NCBI RefSeq assembly: GCF_000716715.1
Contig: NZ_JNYJ01000044.1
Location: forward strand, 8,983-72,982
From: Dactylosporangium aurantiacum
GTDB taxonomy: Bacteria; Actinomycetota; Actinomycetes; Mycobacteriales; Micromonosporaceae
Reading direction: 5' to 3'
DNA: 64,000 nucleotides
A program made the translations under genes and the position numbers. Below are positions 24,285 to 34,064 of the stretch, piece after piece. Below the pieces are notes generated by a model. That model searched no databases and had not been told where the DNA came from. It saw only the letters and a program-made list of their open reading frames with translations. Position 1 is the first letter of the stretch; each line of letters begins with the position of its first letter.

Positions 24285-26402
24285 CTACCCGGCTGACACG
24301 AATCGGACCGGATCGGCTAGGACCGCGGCGGCTCCTGAGAGGTCGGCGATTCGTGCGGCGAGCGTCGCGGTCGCCAGCCGAGGTGGCAGCGCCTCGCTGA
24401 ACTTCAAGCCCCGTAGGGCCTTATCGTTGGGCTCCGGTAGGCACAGCCGGGTGGAGGCGTCAGCGGTCAGTTCGCGCCATTTAGACGGCGTCAGGTCTTC
24501 GCGGAGCCGGATCCGGTAGTCGTCGAAGCGGTGCATGGGGTCGGTGACCTCGCTGAGGGTGGCCGCGAGGGTTGCGTTGGCCCGGAAGCCGGCCCAGGTC
24601 CACCACCGTAGGTCGCCCTTCTCATCGCGGACGATGGTGTTGCCGCCCGGGTGGATCAGGCTGCTCAGTTCGTCGCGTTCCTGGGCGAGCCGGTCGGTCG
24701 CGCGCCGGGTCAGTTTCACCGGTGGGTCGGCGCCGAGCAGGACTTCGCGCGTGGCGCGGGTCAGCTCGTAGCTCTGCCCGGCCCAGCCCTGGTTGAGCCA
24801 GCGGGCCCGTCCGCCGCCGTCGGCTGGTTCGACGAAGCACCGCCGGCGGCGCCAGTCGACGTATGTAACGCGCCAGCTGCGGCCGGTGAGCAGGAGCCGT
24901 CGTTCTCCGGGTACCTCCTCGGTCAGCAGGCTCGGGTCGACCCTGCCCAGCTCGGTGCGGCCGGTCAGCACCGTGAACTCTGGCGGGCCGGTGAAGACAG
25001 CGGTCAGGTCCATGAAATGGCGGCGCCCGAATCGTTTCTCCGCTTCGGGGCCGATGAACAGCATGCCGCCGTCGCGGTTGAGGTATCCGTGCTCGACCAG
25101 GTGCCGCACGATGACGTCGCCGCCGGCCCGGAAGGGGTCCAGGCCGTTCCACCACTGGGGCCAGGTCTGGTCGCCGATCCGGCCTTCCTGCAGGCACAGG
25201 GCGAGGATCTGCTGCGCGACGATGTGTCGGGGTTCCGGCGGTGCGGTGATCGGCTCGACCCAGTGCTGTCCCCAGAGGTGCAGCAGGGCGGCTGCGGACA
25301 GCAGCGATTCGCCGCGGGTGGTCAGGAAGAGGCAGTTGCGCATCGTGCCGGCGCGGCGGCCGGTGCGTCCGAGCCGCTGGAGGAAGGACGCGACCGTGGC
25401 GGGGCTCTCGATCTGGATGACCCGGTCGAGATCGCCGACGTCGATGCCGAGTTCGAGGGTGCTGGTCGACACGATGACGCAGTCGCGGGCCTCGGCGAAC
25501 GCCTGCTCGGCGCGGCGCCGTTCGTCGGCCGACAGCGACGCGTGGGAGAGGAACGTCGTCACGCCCTTGCCCCGTAGCAGCGCGCCGAGTTCTTCAACGG
25601 TCTGTCGTGATTCGCAGAACACCAGCCGTTTCTCGCCGGCGTGCAGCGAGGCGATGACGGTTGCCGCGTTGGCGACGGAGCCGACGTAGTCCAGTTCGAT
25701 CTCGCCCGGAGGCGGACCGGGGGCGGGGGTGTGTGTCGAGGTGAGGTCGGGTGCCACGACCGTCGCCCGTCGCTGGCCGGCTGATGGTCCTTGGAGCCAG
25801 TGCAGGAGCTGGTCTGGGTTGCCGACGGTGGCGGAGAGGCCGACCCGCTGCAGGGGCCGGCCGACGACGGTGGTGAGCCGCTCCAGTACGGCCAGCAGAT
25901 GCCAGCCGCGGTCGTCGCCGGCGAAGGCATGTACCTCGTCCACGACGACCGCGCGCAGCCCGGCGAAGAACTGGCGGTGGTCGACGTTGACGCTGACCAG
26001 CATGGATTCGAGGGACTCGGGGGTGGTGAGCAGGATGTCCGGCCGCTGCCAGAGCACATTGCGGCGCTGGCTCGCGCCGACGTCGCCGTGCCAGAGCGCG
26101 ACGCGCCGGCCGAGCCAGGATGCGTAGCGCTCCAGCCGGGGGTGGAGGTTGTTCAGCAGTGCTTTGAGCGGGCACAGGTACAGCACCGATGTACCGGACC
26201 AGTCCTCCGCGGCCATGCGGGACAGGATGGGGAACATCGCCGCTTCGGTCTTGCCGCCGGCGGTCGGGGCCAACAGAAGCGCGTCATGCCCGGCGAGGAG
26301 CGGCTCGGACGCCGCCCGTTGAAGCGGGCGGAGGTCGCGCCATCCGAGGGTGTTGACGATGTGGTGGACCACGATCGGGTCGAGGCCGGCGTCGGTGCTC
26401 AC
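24285..26402 (-). CDS. brxHI: BREX type 2 DEAD/DEAH helicase BrxHI
   Basis: A 705-residue superfamily 2 helicase, last gene of the BREX operon. Motifs in order: Q-like RPLQRAAS at about 25, Walker A APTAGGKTEA at 45, DEVH (VVVDEVHAFAG) at about 153, LSATVG, then the second RecA domain with FCESRQTVEEL and QRLGRTGRRAG. The rest is a winged-helix and C-terminal domain like those of Lhr helicases. BrxHI is the accessory helicase specific to BREX type 2; its exact task in phage exclusion is not known. The ATG at 26400-26402 overlaps the brxD stop by four bases. Length and motifs are complete. Confidence 0.9.
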   Translation of the reverse strand: MSTDAGLDPIVVHHIVNTLGWRDLRPLQRAASEPLLAGHDALLLAPTAGGKTEAAMFPILSRMAAEDWSGTSVLYLCPLKALLNNLHPRLERYASWLGRRVALWHGDVGASQRRNVLWQRPDILLTTPESLESMLVSVNVDHRQFFAGLRAVVVDEVHAFAGDDRGWHLLAVLERLTTVVGRPLQRVGLSATVGNPDQLLHWLQGPSAGQRRATVVAPDLTSTHTPAPGPPPGEIELDYVGSVANAATVIASLHAGEKRLVFCESRQTVEELGALLRGKGVTTFLSHASLSADERRRAEQAFAEARDCVIVSTSTLELGIDVGDLDRVIQIESPATVASFLQRLGRTGRRAGTMRNCLFLTTRGESLLSAAALLHLWGQHWVEPITAPPEPRHIVAQQILALCLQEGRIGDQTWPQWWNGLDPFRAGGDVIVRHLVEHGYLNRDGGMLFIGPEAEKRFGRRHFMDLTAVFTGPPEFTVLTGRTELGRVDPSLLTEEVPGERRLLLTGRSWRVTYVDWRRRRCFVEPADGGGRARWLNQGWAGQSYELTRATREVLLGADPPVKLTRRATDRLAQERDELSSLIHPGGNTIVRDEKGDLRWWTWAGFRANATLAATLSEVTDPMHRFDDYRIRLREDLTPSKWRELTADASTRLCLPEPNDKALRGLKFSEALPPRLATATLAARIADLSGAAAVLADPVRFVSAG

Positions 26403-27700
26403 ATCGGCAGGTCGATCTCGTCGGCCGAGGCGGCGTTGCGTTCGACGTCGGTGAGCTCGTCGGAGCGCAGCGTCGGCCCGTAGTGCAGCCTGGGGTCGAA
26501 GTCGGAGAACTGGTCGACCCGGTCGAAGACGTCGGCGATGAGCTTCTTGAGGTAGATCCGCGGTGCCACACCGACCTGCCCGCCGAGCCGGCCGGTGACG
26601 GCACGGGCCAGTTCACCGATGTACGCGTCGTCGACCCGCGCTGAGACCTCGCTGCTGCCGTACAGGTCGCGGACCCTGATGCCCAGTTCGGTCAGCGTGT
26701 CGATGGTGAACCCGGGCAGTCGGACCTGGACGGCGCGGGGGTTGTCCCAGCGTGCGTCCGGCCCGAAGTCCGTCGCCAGTCGCTGCGCGAGCGGCGCGAG
26801 GCGCTGCACGCCCTGTGGCCCGTCGAAGAAGGCGGGCGTGCCGGTGATGACAAGGTACAGGCCGGGGAAGCGTCCGGCGTATACCTCATCGACGAGTTGG
26901 CGCAGGGCGTTGAGTGCCTTGTCCCGGGCGTCGGAACGGACCCGCTGCAGGGTTTCCACCTCGTCGAGGACCAGCAGGAGCCCGGGGTGGCCGCTGTCGC
27001 GCAGGACCGTGAGCAGCCCTTGGAGGAAGTTGAGCGCCTGGAAGTGGTCGAGGTCGCCCTTGACCCCGGCGACCCGCCGGACCGCGGCGGCAACGTGCGG
27101 CTGCCCACCGATCCAGGCAGCGAGGCCCTCGGCGGTCGCGTGGTCGCCAGCCGCGGCCGTGGTCCGGTAGGCGCGCAGCGCGGCGGCGAAACCGGGTGCG
27201 CTGCGGGAGATCTCTGCCAGGCGGCGTTCCATCAGGTCGCCGACGGCCCGGTCGAGGGCCTCGGCGTCGTCTTCGGTGACCTGGCCGGCACCGAGGACGT
27301 CCTCTTCAAGGGTGAAGATCCAGCCGTCGAGGATCGGCCGGATCGCGCTGGGCACGAACTGTTCAGTGCCGAGCCGCTCGACGAGCCGCCGGTACACGGT
27401 CTCCATACGGTGCAGCGGCGTCTCGGTTTCCGACACCTGGACCCCGGCGGCGGCAAGGCCGCGGCGCTTGGCCCGTTCGGCGAGCCAGCGGGTGAAGAAC
27501 GTCTTGCCCGCGCCGTACTCGCCCCGGACGGCTTTGAAGACGCTGCCACCGCCGGTGACCCGGTCGAGGTCGTCGTCGGTCGCGGCAGTGAACCGGTCCA
27601 GTCCGACCGCGAGAACGTCCAGGCCGTTCATCGGTACGGCACCGCGACGGAGCGCGTCGATGACGTCACGCCGCCGCCGGGCCGAGATGTCCGGCGTCAC
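26399..27700 (-). CDS. brxD: BREX type 2 ATP-binding protein BrxD
   Basis: A 433-residue AAA-type ATPase with Walker A GEYGAGKTFF at residues 60-69, Walker B LLLVLDEVETL at about 243-253, a sensor-like VITGTPAFF, and a C-terminal helical region ending RNAASADEIDLPM. It matches BrxD of BREX type 2, related to BrxC/PglY-like and DUF2791 ATPases. It probably couples ATP hydrolysis to DNA handling together with the helicase encoded next. Four-base overlaps join it to pglZ upstream and brxHI downstream. No key residue is missing. Confidence 0.9.
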   Translation of the reverse strand: MTPDISARRRRDVIDALRRGAVPMNGLDVLAVGLDRFTAATDDDLDRVTGGGSVFKAVRGEYGAGKTFFTRWLAERAKRRGLAAAGVQVSETETPLHRMETVYRRLVERLGTEQFVPSAIRPILDGWIFTLEEDVLGAGQVTEDDAEALDRAVGDLMERRLAEISRSAPGFAAALRAYRTTAAAGDHATAEGLAAWIGGQPHVAAAVRRVAGVKGDLDHFQALNFLQGLLTVLRDSGHPGLLLVLDEVETLQRVRSDARDKALNALRQLVDEVYAGRFPGLYLVITGTPAFFDGPQGVQRLAPLAQRLATDFGPDARWDNPRAVQVRLPGFTIDTLTELGIRVRDLYGSSEVSARVDDAYIGELARAVTGRLGGQVGVAPRIYLKKLIADVFDRVDQFSDFDPRLHYGPTLRSDELTDVERNAASADEIDLPM

Positions 27701-30396
27701 GACGACTCCAGGTGGAACTGCTCGATCAGCAGCGCCCGGTTCAGCACGACGGTCCGGCCGTCGGCGTCGATCTCCAGGACCGGGTACCCCTCCACCTGCA
27801 GGAGCTTCTGCAGCGCGGTGATCGTGGGTCCGGTCCGGTGCTCGGGGATGCCGGCAAGGGCCGCGAGGGTGTCGCGCGCGACCCGGTCGTTGTTCGCGAG
27901 CAGTGCTGTGAGCATCGCCCGGACCCGGTCGTCGGGCAGCGGCGCCCGGGTGCCCCGGCGCTGCGCGTACACCTCACTGGCCAGCAGCGCCTCGACGAGC
28001 GCCGGAGACTGAGGGGCCAGTGCCGCAGGTGCGGCAGGTGGCTGGGCCGGCAGCTCGACCACCTCGAACAGCGCGCCTTCGAACTGCGGCGCCGGCGACG
28101 TACGGCGTGAGCCGTTGCGTTTGGCCGGGCGTGAGGGCTGGGCGGCGGCACCGGACTGTTGCAGCGACTCGCGCCACCATTCGGGACTGGCGACTGGGGC
28201 GCCGGACCAGCCGGGCACTGCCTGGTCGTTGCCGGCGCTGAACACCAGCAACGGGATCACCGCCTCGGCGGGTGACGCGCCACCGTGGTAGCCAGCTTTC
28301 CGGGGGCCGTACCGAAGCTCCTCCCGCCAGGGCAGGATGACGGTGCCGCCGGCTTTCGCGACCCGGCTGCCCTTGAACAGTCGCTCGCCGTCACCGGCCG
28401 GCGTCGTGGCGGGCCGCCACCGGTTTTCGCTGCTCGGACTGGGCATTGACACTGCTTCAGGGCCCCGGTCGACGACGTGGCCGTGGTCGGAGACAACCAC
28501 GACCACGCGGTCCTGGGCCAGTGCGAGCAGGTCCCGGACGGCGCGGATGGTCTCCTGCCCCCAGATGATCGTCCCCGGGTCGCTGCGGTCAAGGGCGTCG
28601 TCGATGGTGTTGACGACAGCGGCGACCAGCTGCCGCTCCGGCGACTGCAGCGCGGCGATGACGTCCGGTGCGAACGCGGCCCCCGCACCGGCGCGGAGGT
28701 TGCCTTTATGGAGCAGGACACCGGACGGGTACCGCACCTCGAACGCCTTGCGCTCCTCCGCCTGCTGCCCCACCGCGATCCGGCCGCTGAGCAGGCTGCA
28801 CCGGCTGACCTCGGTCACGGTCGGCAGTGCGGCGAGCACACCGGTCCGGGCACCACCGCCCGGCGTCAGTTCAAGCCACGAACCGGATCTCGTGATTGAC
28901 TCGGCGAGTTCGGTCGCTGCCGCGACGCTCATGCCGTCCATCACCAGGAGCAGCACCCGCTGGCCGTGGTCCAGGATCGGCTGCACCACACGGTCAAGCA
29001 CGTCCTCGACGCGCAGCATGGCGCCCGGGGGCGACTCGGCCGACGTCGCGTGGGCGAGGTGGCCGGCGAACTGGTCGTCGTGCCGGGACCGGCGGACCTG
29101 GACGGCCTGATGGAGCAGTTGGTACGCCTCGGCGAGCTGCGGGTCGACGTCTCCGGCGAAGATGTCAAGTCGGGCCCGGTCAACCCAGCCGTCCTCGCGG
29201 ACCTGCCGGTGCAACGCATCGGCCAGGGTCGCCGGAGCGCCGGGGTCCGGTTCGGCGAGCCACCGCAGGAGTCGTACGGCCATCCGCGCCGTCTCCAGGA
29301 CCGCGGGATCCGCGGCACGGTGCTCCTCAGACCTAGCCAGCAACTGCTGCGCCTTCACGACCGCGGCCGGGTCTGCCTGTCCGCCGGCCGGTACGGCAAG
29401 CCGCAGGGCGTCGGCAAAGGTACGCATCCGCTGCGTGAAGCCGGTCGGCAGGACGGCGCTCTCCGCGAGCAGCGGCATGGCATCGATCTCGGCGGCGATG
29501 GCCTCCGCCCGGCGCAGCATCGGCCTCGCGTCCTCATCGAGGTGCCCGGCATCGACCGCGCGGTCCAGCCACGCCTCGGCCGCCGCCCGGAACGCCGCGG
29601 CGGAGGCATCGCTCAGCCGATCGCCGCCGAACCAGGGCTCCAATCTCGTCCGGGCCACCGCGATCTGGACCGGAACCTCGGCGCTGAACGCGGGCGCCCA
29701 TAGCGCGCCGGTCAGCAGGCCCAGGGGGATCGCGTCAACGCCGTGACCGGCACGGACCGCGGCCATGACGGGCGCGGCGGACAGCCCGGCGATCTCGACG
29801 AGGAAATTCGTGAGCCCGTCGGCTACCGCCGCGGGGAGATGCGCGACCCGCTGCACCGCCAGGGCGTCCGTGCTCCACTGCAGCAGGCCGGCGCTGTCGA
29901 TCTGTTTCGGGTCCAGGCCGAGCAGCTCACCGGCCAGGGACCGCAGTGCGTGTTCCCGGGTGAGGACGGTGCCGGACGGTGCCGGCCAACCCTGTGCTGG
30001 CCGGTGGTCGGTGAGCGCCTCGGCGGCCCAGCGGCCGTCGCGGACCAGCCGCGCGTCGAGGTTGACGCCGCCGAACATCTGGCGGACTAGGTCCCACGGA
30101 TCGACGCTGCGCACGGTCTGCAGGCTCAAATGAGCGAGCACGCCGTCGCCTAGTTCGTCGGGAGTCAGCTCGGTGAGCAGCACCAGCCGCTCATCCTCGG
30201 CACGGTCCCGCAGTGCCGCGCGGGCGGCCAGCGGGGTCGGACACGCGACGACTCGGACCGCCGTGCCGTCGATCGACAACACTGGGTCCGCGGTCCACAG
30301 CGGGGTGGCACGCAGCGCGATGGCGGGGACGCCGTCCGGCTCGGCGAGCCAGGCTTCGACCTTGCGCCGGATCGCCGCCGGCTGTACCGGCGTCAC
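27697..30396 (-). CDS. pglZ: BREX type 2 PglZ, alkaline-phosphatase-fold protein
   Basis: An 899-residue protein. Residues about 475-760 hold the PglZ domain of the alkaline phosphatase superfamily: RVLLLVMDGMSVAAAT at about 478-493 supplies the metal-binding Asp and the Ser/Thr region, and VVVVSDHGHVVDRG at about 628-641 supplies the Asp-His metal ligands. The first 450 residues are helical and BREX-2-like; the last 130 resemble a winged-helix domain. PglZ is essential for BREX and Pgl phage exclusion. The GTG at 30394-30396 is chosen because GGAGG lies four bases upstream and it overlaps the pglY stop as GTGA; an upstream TTG would lack these. The C-terminal stop overlaps the brxD ATG. Confidence 0.92.
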   Translation of the reverse strand: MTPVQPAAIRRKVEAWLAEPDGVPAIALRATPLWTADPVLSIDGTAVRVVACPTPLAARAALRDRAEDERLVLLTELTPDELGDGVLAHLSLQTVRSVDPWDLVRQMFGGVNLDARLVRDGRWAAEALTDHRPAQGWPAPSGTVLTREHALRSLAGELLGLDPKQIDSAGLLQWSTDALAVQRVAHLPAAVADGLTNFLVEIAGLSAAPVMAAVRAGHGVDAIPLGLLTGALWAPAFSAEVPVQIAVARTRLEPWFGGDRLSDASAAAFRAAAEAWLDRAVDAGHLDEDARPMLRRAEAIAAEIDAMPLLAESAVLPTGFTQRMRTFADALRLAVPAGGQADPAAVVKAQQLLARSEEHRAADPAVLETARMAVRLLRWLAEPDPGAPATLADALHRQVREDGWVDRARLDIFAGDVDPQLAEAYQLLHQAVQVRRSRHDDQFAGHLAHATSAESPPGAMLRVEDVLDRVVQPILDHGQRVLLLVMDGMSVAAATELAESITRSGSWLELTPGGGARTGVLAALPTVTEVSRCSLLSGRIAVGQQAEERKAFEVRYPSGVLLHKGNLRAGAGAAFAPDVIAALQSPERQLVAAVVNTIDDALDRSDPGTIIWGQETIRAVRDLLALAQDRVVVVVSDHGHVVDRGPEAVSMPSPSSENRWRPATTPAGDGERLFKGSRVAKAGGTVILPWREELRYGPRKAGYHGGASPAEAVIPLLVFSAGNDQAVPGWSGAPVASPEWWRESLQQSGAAAQPSRPAKRNGSRRTSPAPQFEGALFEVVELPAQPPAAPAALAPQSPALVEALLASEVYAQRRGTRAPLPDDRVRAMLTALLANNDRVARDTLAALAGIPEHRTGPTITALQKLLQVEGYPVLEIDADGRTVVLNRALLIEQFHLESS

Positions 30397-33300
30397 AGCA
30401 CCTCCCAAGTAATTCGCACCCGGCTGCCACCCTCGACCACCACACGGATCTCCCGTTCGACCTCAGCCAGCTCACCGAGGCTGGCTACAATCCGTGGCGC
30501 GACGACCTTCTCGCCCTTCTTGCTCTTGTCGTCATCGTCTTCGTCTTCGCTGTTCTTGTCCTCGATCTTGCCCTTAACGCCAGCGAGCAGCGCGGCTGCT
30601 CGGCCCGCCGCTGCCTGCAGGGCAGGAACAAGGTCTTTCGCGAGTTGCTCATGGTTCGCGGCGGTGCGCAAGTCGTCGACGATCTTCTCTGCTTCTGAAT
30701 TCGTCGCGGCCATCGAACAGATCGCGTCAAGCAGCTGCCACTGCGTGGACCGCAACTCAGCAAGCACCGACCTCGCCTGCTTGAACGCCGCCGATGCGGT
30801 TTTGTCGTCGATGTCACCGACATCCGCGCGGGCAACCGACTCAACCAACGCCACGTCGTCCTGCTCGGCGGCCACTCCGGCCAAGAGCCGCGCAACCCGC
30901 CGCGCGGTGGCCAGCCGGCCTGCCGTCGCATGCTCGTTCAGGCCGAGCGTGGCTGCGCGGGTGTGCAGTTCGGCCACCAGATCCGCAGCCGTCTTCGTGT
31001 GCTGCTGCGCGGCCCGGCGCAGCGTATCGGCCAAATCACCGAGGTTCGCGGGGCTGCGCCACTTCGGCAGCGGCTCGCCGAACAACGCACCACCACGTTC
31101 GACCGCCCTGGTCCAGTCATCCTCGTCGGGCATCGGCGGGTGCCGCAGCTCGTACTGGTCGATATTGACCTGCACGCTGTCGACCGTCACCTTGACGTTG
31201 CCCTGGTACCAGGCGAGCTGCTGGTCGAGCGCGAACACGGCGATGATGAGGTTCTGCAGCTCCCGGTCGAAGCCCCGGGCGTCCGGCTTGTCGAGCAGGT
31301 CACGCAGGACGTGCACCGGAAAGTGTTCCTTGTAGCCCTGCTGGGCGGCACCCTGCAGCAAGTGCTGACTCCACCAGCAGGTGCTCGTGGTCAGCACGTA
31401 CCGGTGGTCGATCAGCTCACCGAGCCGAAGCTGGTTGCAGACTCGCTGGATCGTCTTGCGGTCCAGCTGCTCGACCACGGCGCCCTTGGTCGGGTCAGCG
31501 GATGCCAACTTCGCGTACTTAAGGACCTTGCCCAGCTCGCTGCGCGTGACTGGTTTCTCGTCGTCCGGCAGTGCGGGCCGGCCCGGGTAGGCCCAGGCGA
31601 GCAGCTCACCGGTCAGGTTTTCGAACGCGGCCTTGAGCGTGCCACCCCGCGGGTCGCCGATGTGCAGCCCGTCTGCGAGGGTGTGCAGCACACCGATGCT
31701 GTCGTCCTCCACGTCGGACGGTTGGGCCTTCGCGACGCCGTACGCCTGCTTCAAGGTGTTCAGCAGGGTTGCACGGAGCTGCTGCTGGCGCTGCTGGAGG
31801 TAGATCTTGCCCTGCTGCCGGTCGGCGAGCGACCAGTCCGCGGCGAGGTGCTGCAACCGATCACCGCTGCCGGTGTTGCCGAGCAGGTAGTTGACCTTCG
31901 CCAGCTGCCGTACCCGGCCCATGACCTCGTCGGTGAGGAAGCGCGGCATCCAGAACACAGTCCGCGACCCACGCGGCAACGTTTCGATCCGGGCGAAGTC
32001 CTCGTTGCGCCGATGCCCCGGGTCGAACGGATAGTCGATCACCAAACGCCACGTCTCACCGGACGCGGTCAGCGCCGACTCCGGCATCGTGTCCTTATCG
32101 CGGACGTTGCCGAACCGCACCTGGACGTAGTGCCGCCGCCCGCGCCAATCGCGGGGATGCTGCAACTCGCCGAGCGTCCCGTCGGCGCTGGCCAGGCCGA
32201 ACTCCTCGCCGATCAGCTCTCGGACCATCTGCTGCAGCACGCCAAAGGCGGTCTCGTTTTCCCGGACCAGGTCGAGCAGCTTGTCGTAGTCGACCGACGA
32301 CAGCTTGATCGACACAACCGGGTCCGGGCCCTCGGTGAGGTGCAGCTCGCCCGCGTCGTTGTTGAGGCGCCGCAGCCGGTCCAGGACGATTTGATTCTCG
32401 TACCCGGGGATCGGCGAGGCGATCGACCCGAAGTTCAGCGCGTGCAGCTTCGCTGCGGTGAGGTTGTGCAGCGCAGGCACCTCCTGCACCAGCGCACCCA
32501 GCATGAGCGTCTTGATCAGCCGATCGTCGAGCAGGAACAGCTCATGGGTGGCGGTCTGCTCCTCTTCGATGCCGTGCGCGGCACGCAGCAGCGGGCGCAG
32601 TTTGTGCAGATACGTATCGCGGGCCGACTGGAACAACTGCTTGAGCTGCGGCCGGTCGGGCAGCTCGCCGTGCAGGACGAGCGGGTCGAACAGCGCCGAC
32701 ACCCCGATGAGATCATTGACCTGCAACGTGTCCCGGCGGGCGACCAGCAACTCGGTCATCACCTTGAGCGCCGTCCGCTGCCGCTGCAACGCCTGCGACA
32801 ACGCCACCAGCGTGGCTACCAGCGCCGGCGAGAACGGGTACAGGCTGCGGAACGCGACGGCGTCCGAGCCGATTCCGGCGTCGCCGTACTGCGCGCCGAG
32901 CAGCAGCGTGTCCCACACGTCCCGGTTCCCGCGGACCGCGTCGAACGCCTGGTCGATGGCGCGCCGTGCGGCCTCGTCCTTCGGCTTCAGCAGCCGCTTC
33001 TCGGTGATCTCCGGCAGGTTGGTATCGGCGAGCACGATGTCGCTGCCGAGCCGGCCCTGCACGCTGCGCATGACGTGCGCGAGGGCCTCCCGCTCGGTGC
33101 CGCCGACCTGCGGGCCAAGGAACTCCTCCAGGTTGCGCTGCCGGGCCACGAACGACGCGATCGGCAACGGCCGGGCCGCATCGGAGGACTCCACGAGCTT
33201 GTTGAGCTTGGCGCCCTCGGTCTGCACGAACGTGTGATCCGCGATCTTCGTCGACAGCCAAAGGATCATCTCGTCGAGGAAGAAGACCATCCCGTCGTAC

Positions 33301-34064
33301 CCGAGACCCTTGGCATGCCGTGTGATCACCGCCAGCCCGGTGTCGAGATCCAGGTAACGGCCGCTGCGCACTGCACCCGTGAAGAACGTCGCGGTCAACG
33401 CGCTGACCAGCTTGTCCCGCTCGGCGGTGCCCGGTGGCTGCGCGGCGGCGGCCTCGTACGTCTGCGCCGTCCAACCCTCCCGCTGAGCGACCTGCGCCGT
33501 CAGGCTGCCGCCGCCGGTGGCCGGGGTGAGTCCCGAACCACCCAGCCGGGCGAAGAACCGCTCGTCACCGAGATCCTCACGCAGCCGCGCCGCATCGACC
33601 AGCAGCGAGTCGGACAGGTGAACCGCCGGCGCCGGCGCCTCCGGGTGCAGTGCGGTGACCTGCCGCAGGTATCCCTCCAGCACCGCCTGCTCCACCGACT
33701 GCGCGTCGAGCATGTGGAACGTCAGGTTGAGGATCTTCTTACCGCGCAGCCATTTGTCGTCCGCTTTGGAAACCGGCTCGGCCAGCCCACGCACTGCCCG
33801 CGCCTCCGGGTTGTGCTGCAAGATCTCCCGCAGGACAGCCATGAAGTGCGACTTGCCGGAGCCGAACGAACCGTGCAAGAACTTCGCCTGCGACCGGCCC
33901 GACGTGATCGCGTGCCCGACCATCGACAACGCCTCGTCGAAGTTGCGCCGCAGATCGTCCGTCACGACGTACCGGCGAAGGTCCGCCCCTTCAGAAGCAC
34001 GGACCACGAAGTCCGCGTCCCCGACGGACGTGGGAATGTCGATGAGGTCCCGCAGCAACGTCAT
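30393..34064 (-). CDS. pglY: BREX type 2 PglY, large P-loop ATPase
   Basis: A 1223-residue ATPase, counterpart of BrxC in other BREX types. Walker A GSFGSGKSHF is at 65-74 and Walker B MVFFLDEMILWLS at about 260-272. The central portion has the long helical and alpha/beta segments typical of the family, and residues about 1155-1190 form a Lys/Asp/Glu-rich stretch (KIEDKNSEDEDDDDKSKKGEK) before a short C-terminal domain. PglY is required for the Streptomyces coelicolor Pgl phenotype and is thought to organise the complex on DNA. The ATG at 34062-34064 overlaps the pglX stop by four bases, and its own stop overlaps the pglZ GTG. Confidence 0.93.
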   Translation of the reverse strand: MTLLRDLIDIPTSVGDADFVVRASEGADLRRYVVTDDLRRNFDEALSMVGHAITSGRSQAKFLHGSFGSGKSHFMAVLREILQHNPEARAVRGLAEPVSKADDKWLRGKKILNLTFHMLDAQSVEQAVLEGYLRQVTALHPEAPAPAVHLSDSLLVDAARLREDLGDERFFARLGGSGLTPATGGGSLTAQVAQREGWTAQTYEAAAAQPPGTAERDKLVSALTATFFTGAVRSGRYLDLDTGLAVITRHAKGLGYDGMVFFLDEMILWLSTKIADHTFVQTEGAKLNKLVESSDAARPLPIASFVARQRNLEEFLGPQVGGTEREALAHVMRSVQGRLGSDIVLADTNLPEITEKRLLKPKDEAARRAIDQAFDAVRGNRDVWDTLLLGAQYGDAGIGSDAVAFRSLYPFSPALVATLVALSQALQRQRTALKVMTELLVARRDTLQVNDLIGVSALFDPLVLHGELPDRPQLKQLFQSARDTYLHKLRPLLRAAHGIEEEQTATHELFLLDDRLIKTLMLGALVQEVPALHNLTAAKLHALNFGSIASPIPGYENQIVLDRLRRLNNDAGELHLTEGPDPVVSIKLSSVDYDKLLDLVRENETAFGVLQQMVRELIGEEFGLASADGTLGELQHPRDWRGRRHYVQVRFGNVRDKDTMPESALTASGETWRLVIDYPFDPGHRRNEDFARIETLPRGSRTVFWMPRFLTDEVMGRVRQLAKVNYLLGNTGSGDRLQHLAADWSLADRQQGKIYLQQRQQQLRATLLNTLKQAYGVAKAQPSDVEDDSIGVLHTLADGLHIGDPRGGTLKAAFENLTGELLAWAYPGRPALPDDEKPVTRSELGKVLKYAKLASADPTKGAVVEQLDRKTIQRVCNQLRLGELIDHRYVLTTSTCWWSQHLLQGAAQQGYKEHFPVHVLRDLLDKPDARGFDRELQNLIIAVFALDQQLAWYQGNVKVTVDSVQVNIDQYELRHPPMPDEDDWTRAVERGGALFGEPLPKWRSPANLGDLADTLRRAAQQHTKTAADLVAELHTRAATLGLNEHATAGRLATARRVARLLAGVAAEQDDVALVESVARADVGDIDDKTASAAFKQARSVLAELRSTQWQLLDAICSMAATNSEAEKIVDDLRTAANHEQLAKDLVPALQAAAGRAAALLAGVKGKIEDKNSEDEDDDDKSKKGEKVVAPRIVASLGELAEVEREIRVVVEGGSRVRITWEVL